64,000 nucleotides of DNA from Phycisphaerales bacterium (GTDB taxonomy: Bacteria > Planctomycetota > Phycisphaerae > Phycisphaerales > SM1A02), in NCBI GenBank assembly GCA_029260575.1, contig JAJDDB010000004.1, positions 1-64,000 on the forward strand, read 5' to 3'. Shown piece by piece: positions 62,873 through 64,000 of this stretch (its first letter is position 1; every line of letters begins with the position of its first letter). The notes below the pieces were generated by a model. It saw nothing but the letters and a program-made list of their open reading frames with translations, was not told the origin of the DNA and did no database searches. Made by a program: the position numbers and the translations under genes.

Positions 62873-64000
62873 TCAATCCTGCCGGAATTCCTCGAACCAG
62901 TTCTCGATGACGGAGATTGTTGCCGGATCGTCCGCTTCCACATTGCGCAGTACTGCGATGAAGCGATCGGGATCCGGCGTCGGATGAATATCAGGCAAGC
63001 GGTCCCTATCAATTGTTGCATCGTCGAAGACCGGCCGCGGTGTGCTGAAAACGGGCGAGGGTTCAATCGTCACGTCTACTTCTTTGAATGTGTCATCAGA
63101 CCAGTAGTACAACGACTTGCCGTCAACCGACCACACAGGCGAGTTGCCTTGTTCAATGGAGACCTGCCATTTGCCGGTTCCATCCGGCGTACGCGTGCAA
63201 TAGACCTGCTGTGTACCCGATTCTGCCGAAGTGTATGCGAGCACATCACCAGTCGGGTGCAGGGTAAACCCCTGAAACGTTGACTCGGCGGCACGCAGAG
63301 TCTTCTGATCAGTCGGATCTTCCAGCGAAATGAGTGTCATGGTCCGGTCCTGTTGGAAGGGGTCGGACATCGCTGCGCCTGTTGTAAATGCTTTGTTGAC
63401 GGACATGATCATTGCATTGATGGCAGGTCGAGTCTCTCCGGAACCGTCTGCGGCAATGAAGTGTGTCGCTGACTTCGACATGTCTCCGAGATCCGGCGTC
63501 ATCACCATGATCTCACGACCGTCCGGCGACCAGCCCACGCCGACCGCAACGTCGTCGTAGTAGGTAACGCGACTGTTGACGCCGCGTGCGAGGTCGCGCA
63601 CCCAGACATCCGCTTTATTGAACGCCTCGCCGGCCGTGAACAGCACCTTCGTCCCGTCCGGTGAAACGATCGGATTTTGAATCAGGTTGAAACCGCCGCT
63701 GATCGCCTCGACCACGCCCGATCGAGACAACCAGACGAGCTCGCCACCCGGAGTGCGGGTGCCGCGCATCATCACCAGCGTGCCGTCGTTTGAGACGCTT
63801 GGTGATGAAGCTTTGTTCAGAACAAGGAACGGATCACCGGCGACAGTCATCGATTCCGGCGAGAATTCGACTGCCCAGATACTCTGCGGATCGAATCCGT
63901 GCGCAAAGAGCACATGCCCCGTGGGCGACCACGCTGGATCGAACAGCGAGTATTCACCCATGTCGGCAATTTCGACCCGGCTGGTTCCGTCGTAGGCCTG
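62873..64000 (-). CDS. WD40-like (PD40) C-terminal part of a Ser/Thr kinase-type protein (5' end outside window)
   Basis: An open frame runs to the right edge without a start; about 375 residues are visible. It consists of TolB/PD40 beta-propeller repeats (DPAWSPTGHVLFAHG, PSVSNDGTLVMMRG, NPIVSPDGTKVLFTAG, GVGWSPDGREIMVMT, GNSPVWSVDGKSLYYW). It ends with the phrase SVIENWFEEFRQD, typical of planctomycete and acidobacterial protein kinases with a propeller tail. The kinase domain is therefore expected past the right edge; this is inference. The next gene downstream is a truncated second kinase start. Confidence 0.85.
   Translation of the reverse strand, partial: QAYDGTSRVEIADMGEYSLFDPAWSPTGHVLFAHGFDPQSIWAVEFSPESMTVAGDPFLVLNKASSPSVSNDGTLVMMRGTRTPGGELVWLSRSGVVEAISGGFNLIQNPIVSPDGTKVLFTAGEAFNKADVWVRDLARGVNSRVTYYDDVAVGVGWSPDGREIMVMTPDLGDMSKSATHFIAADGSGETRPAINAMIMSVNKAFTTGAAMSDPFQQDRTMTLISLEDPTDQKTLRAAESTFQGFTLHPTGDVLAYTSAESGTQQVYCTRTPDGTGKWQVSIEQGNSPVWSVDGKSLYYWSDDTFKEVDVTIEPSPVFSTPRPVFDDATIDRDRLPDIHPTPDPDRFIAVLRNVEADDPATISVIENWFEEFRQD

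Overview
The window looks like a chromosomal segment of a planctomycete, most likely class Phycisphaerae. This is inferred from family content: a DUF4159 protein, a pseudopilin of the planctomycete type, Ser/Thr kinase genes with PD40 propeller tails, zinc-ribbon membrane proteins with a CPxCxYxLRGL signature, an IPAP-type PEP-CTERM protein and the MEP isoprenoid pathway. By eye GC is in the mid to upper 50s, lower in the caspase gene and in the small membrane-protein gene at 29.9-30.4 kb. There is no rRNA, CRISPR array or intact insertion sequence.

Layout. 0-0.7 kb: tail of an IS5-type transposase, then a degenerate tandem array with 21-nt period. 0.76-11 kb: a glycosyltransferase/methyltransferase fusion; a three-gene cassette (TVP38-DUF547 fusion, mercuric-reductase-like flavoprotein, TIGR04283-type glycosyltransferase); an sppA-DUF4159 pair; a methyltransferase. 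11-14.2 kb: a caspase-like peptidase, a second 21-nt-period array of unrelated sequence, a planctomycete hypothetical gene and a clear terminator. 14.3-20.6 kb: glutamine amidotransferase, M14 carboxypeptidase, two paralogous zinc-ribbon membrane proteins with an HD protein, an orphan gene, and dinB with a promoter overlapped by a LexA-like direct repeat. 20.7-31.7 kb: isoprenoid genes dxs, a polyprenyl synthetase and ispG, interleaved with a TolQ/MotA-type protein, a TraB-like protein carrying a GspG-type insertion, a lipoprotein hydrolase and pseudopilin pair, and a peroxiredoxin plus rhodanese/MBL pair. 31.8-39.4 kb: a 1642-aa DUF4011-helicase-nuclease-DUF3320 protein, a PilZ-receiver-Hpt-like regulator, a methyltransferase and a recombination scar. 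39.4-60.4 kb: a long, mostly housekeeping run on the plus strand: miaA, topA, tetR, pgk, a redoxin, rpe, a phosphatase-like gene, accD, lnt, a HEAT lipoprotein, a coiled-coil gene, a 56-aa membrane protein, mreB, mreC, mreD, a GlmU-like acyltransferase and polA. 60.5-64 kb: a PEP-CTERM protein, an EEP nuclease, tRNA-Asp, a truncated kinase start and the tail of a kinase/PD40 gene running off the window.

How the genes fit together. Several short operons are supported by overlaps or small gaps: 2714-6822, sppA-DUF4159, 16731-18544, polyprenyl synthetase-dxs, hydrolase-pseudopilin, peroxiredoxin-rhodanese/MBL and mreB-mreC-mreD. The most unusual signals are the two same-period but unrelated repeat arrays, the dinB operator/promoter overlap, the GspG-like domain inside a TraB-type enzyme, a truncated regulator copy whose differences are mainly synonymous, and a group of signalling or redox proteins that keep the fold but have lost their catalytic residue.
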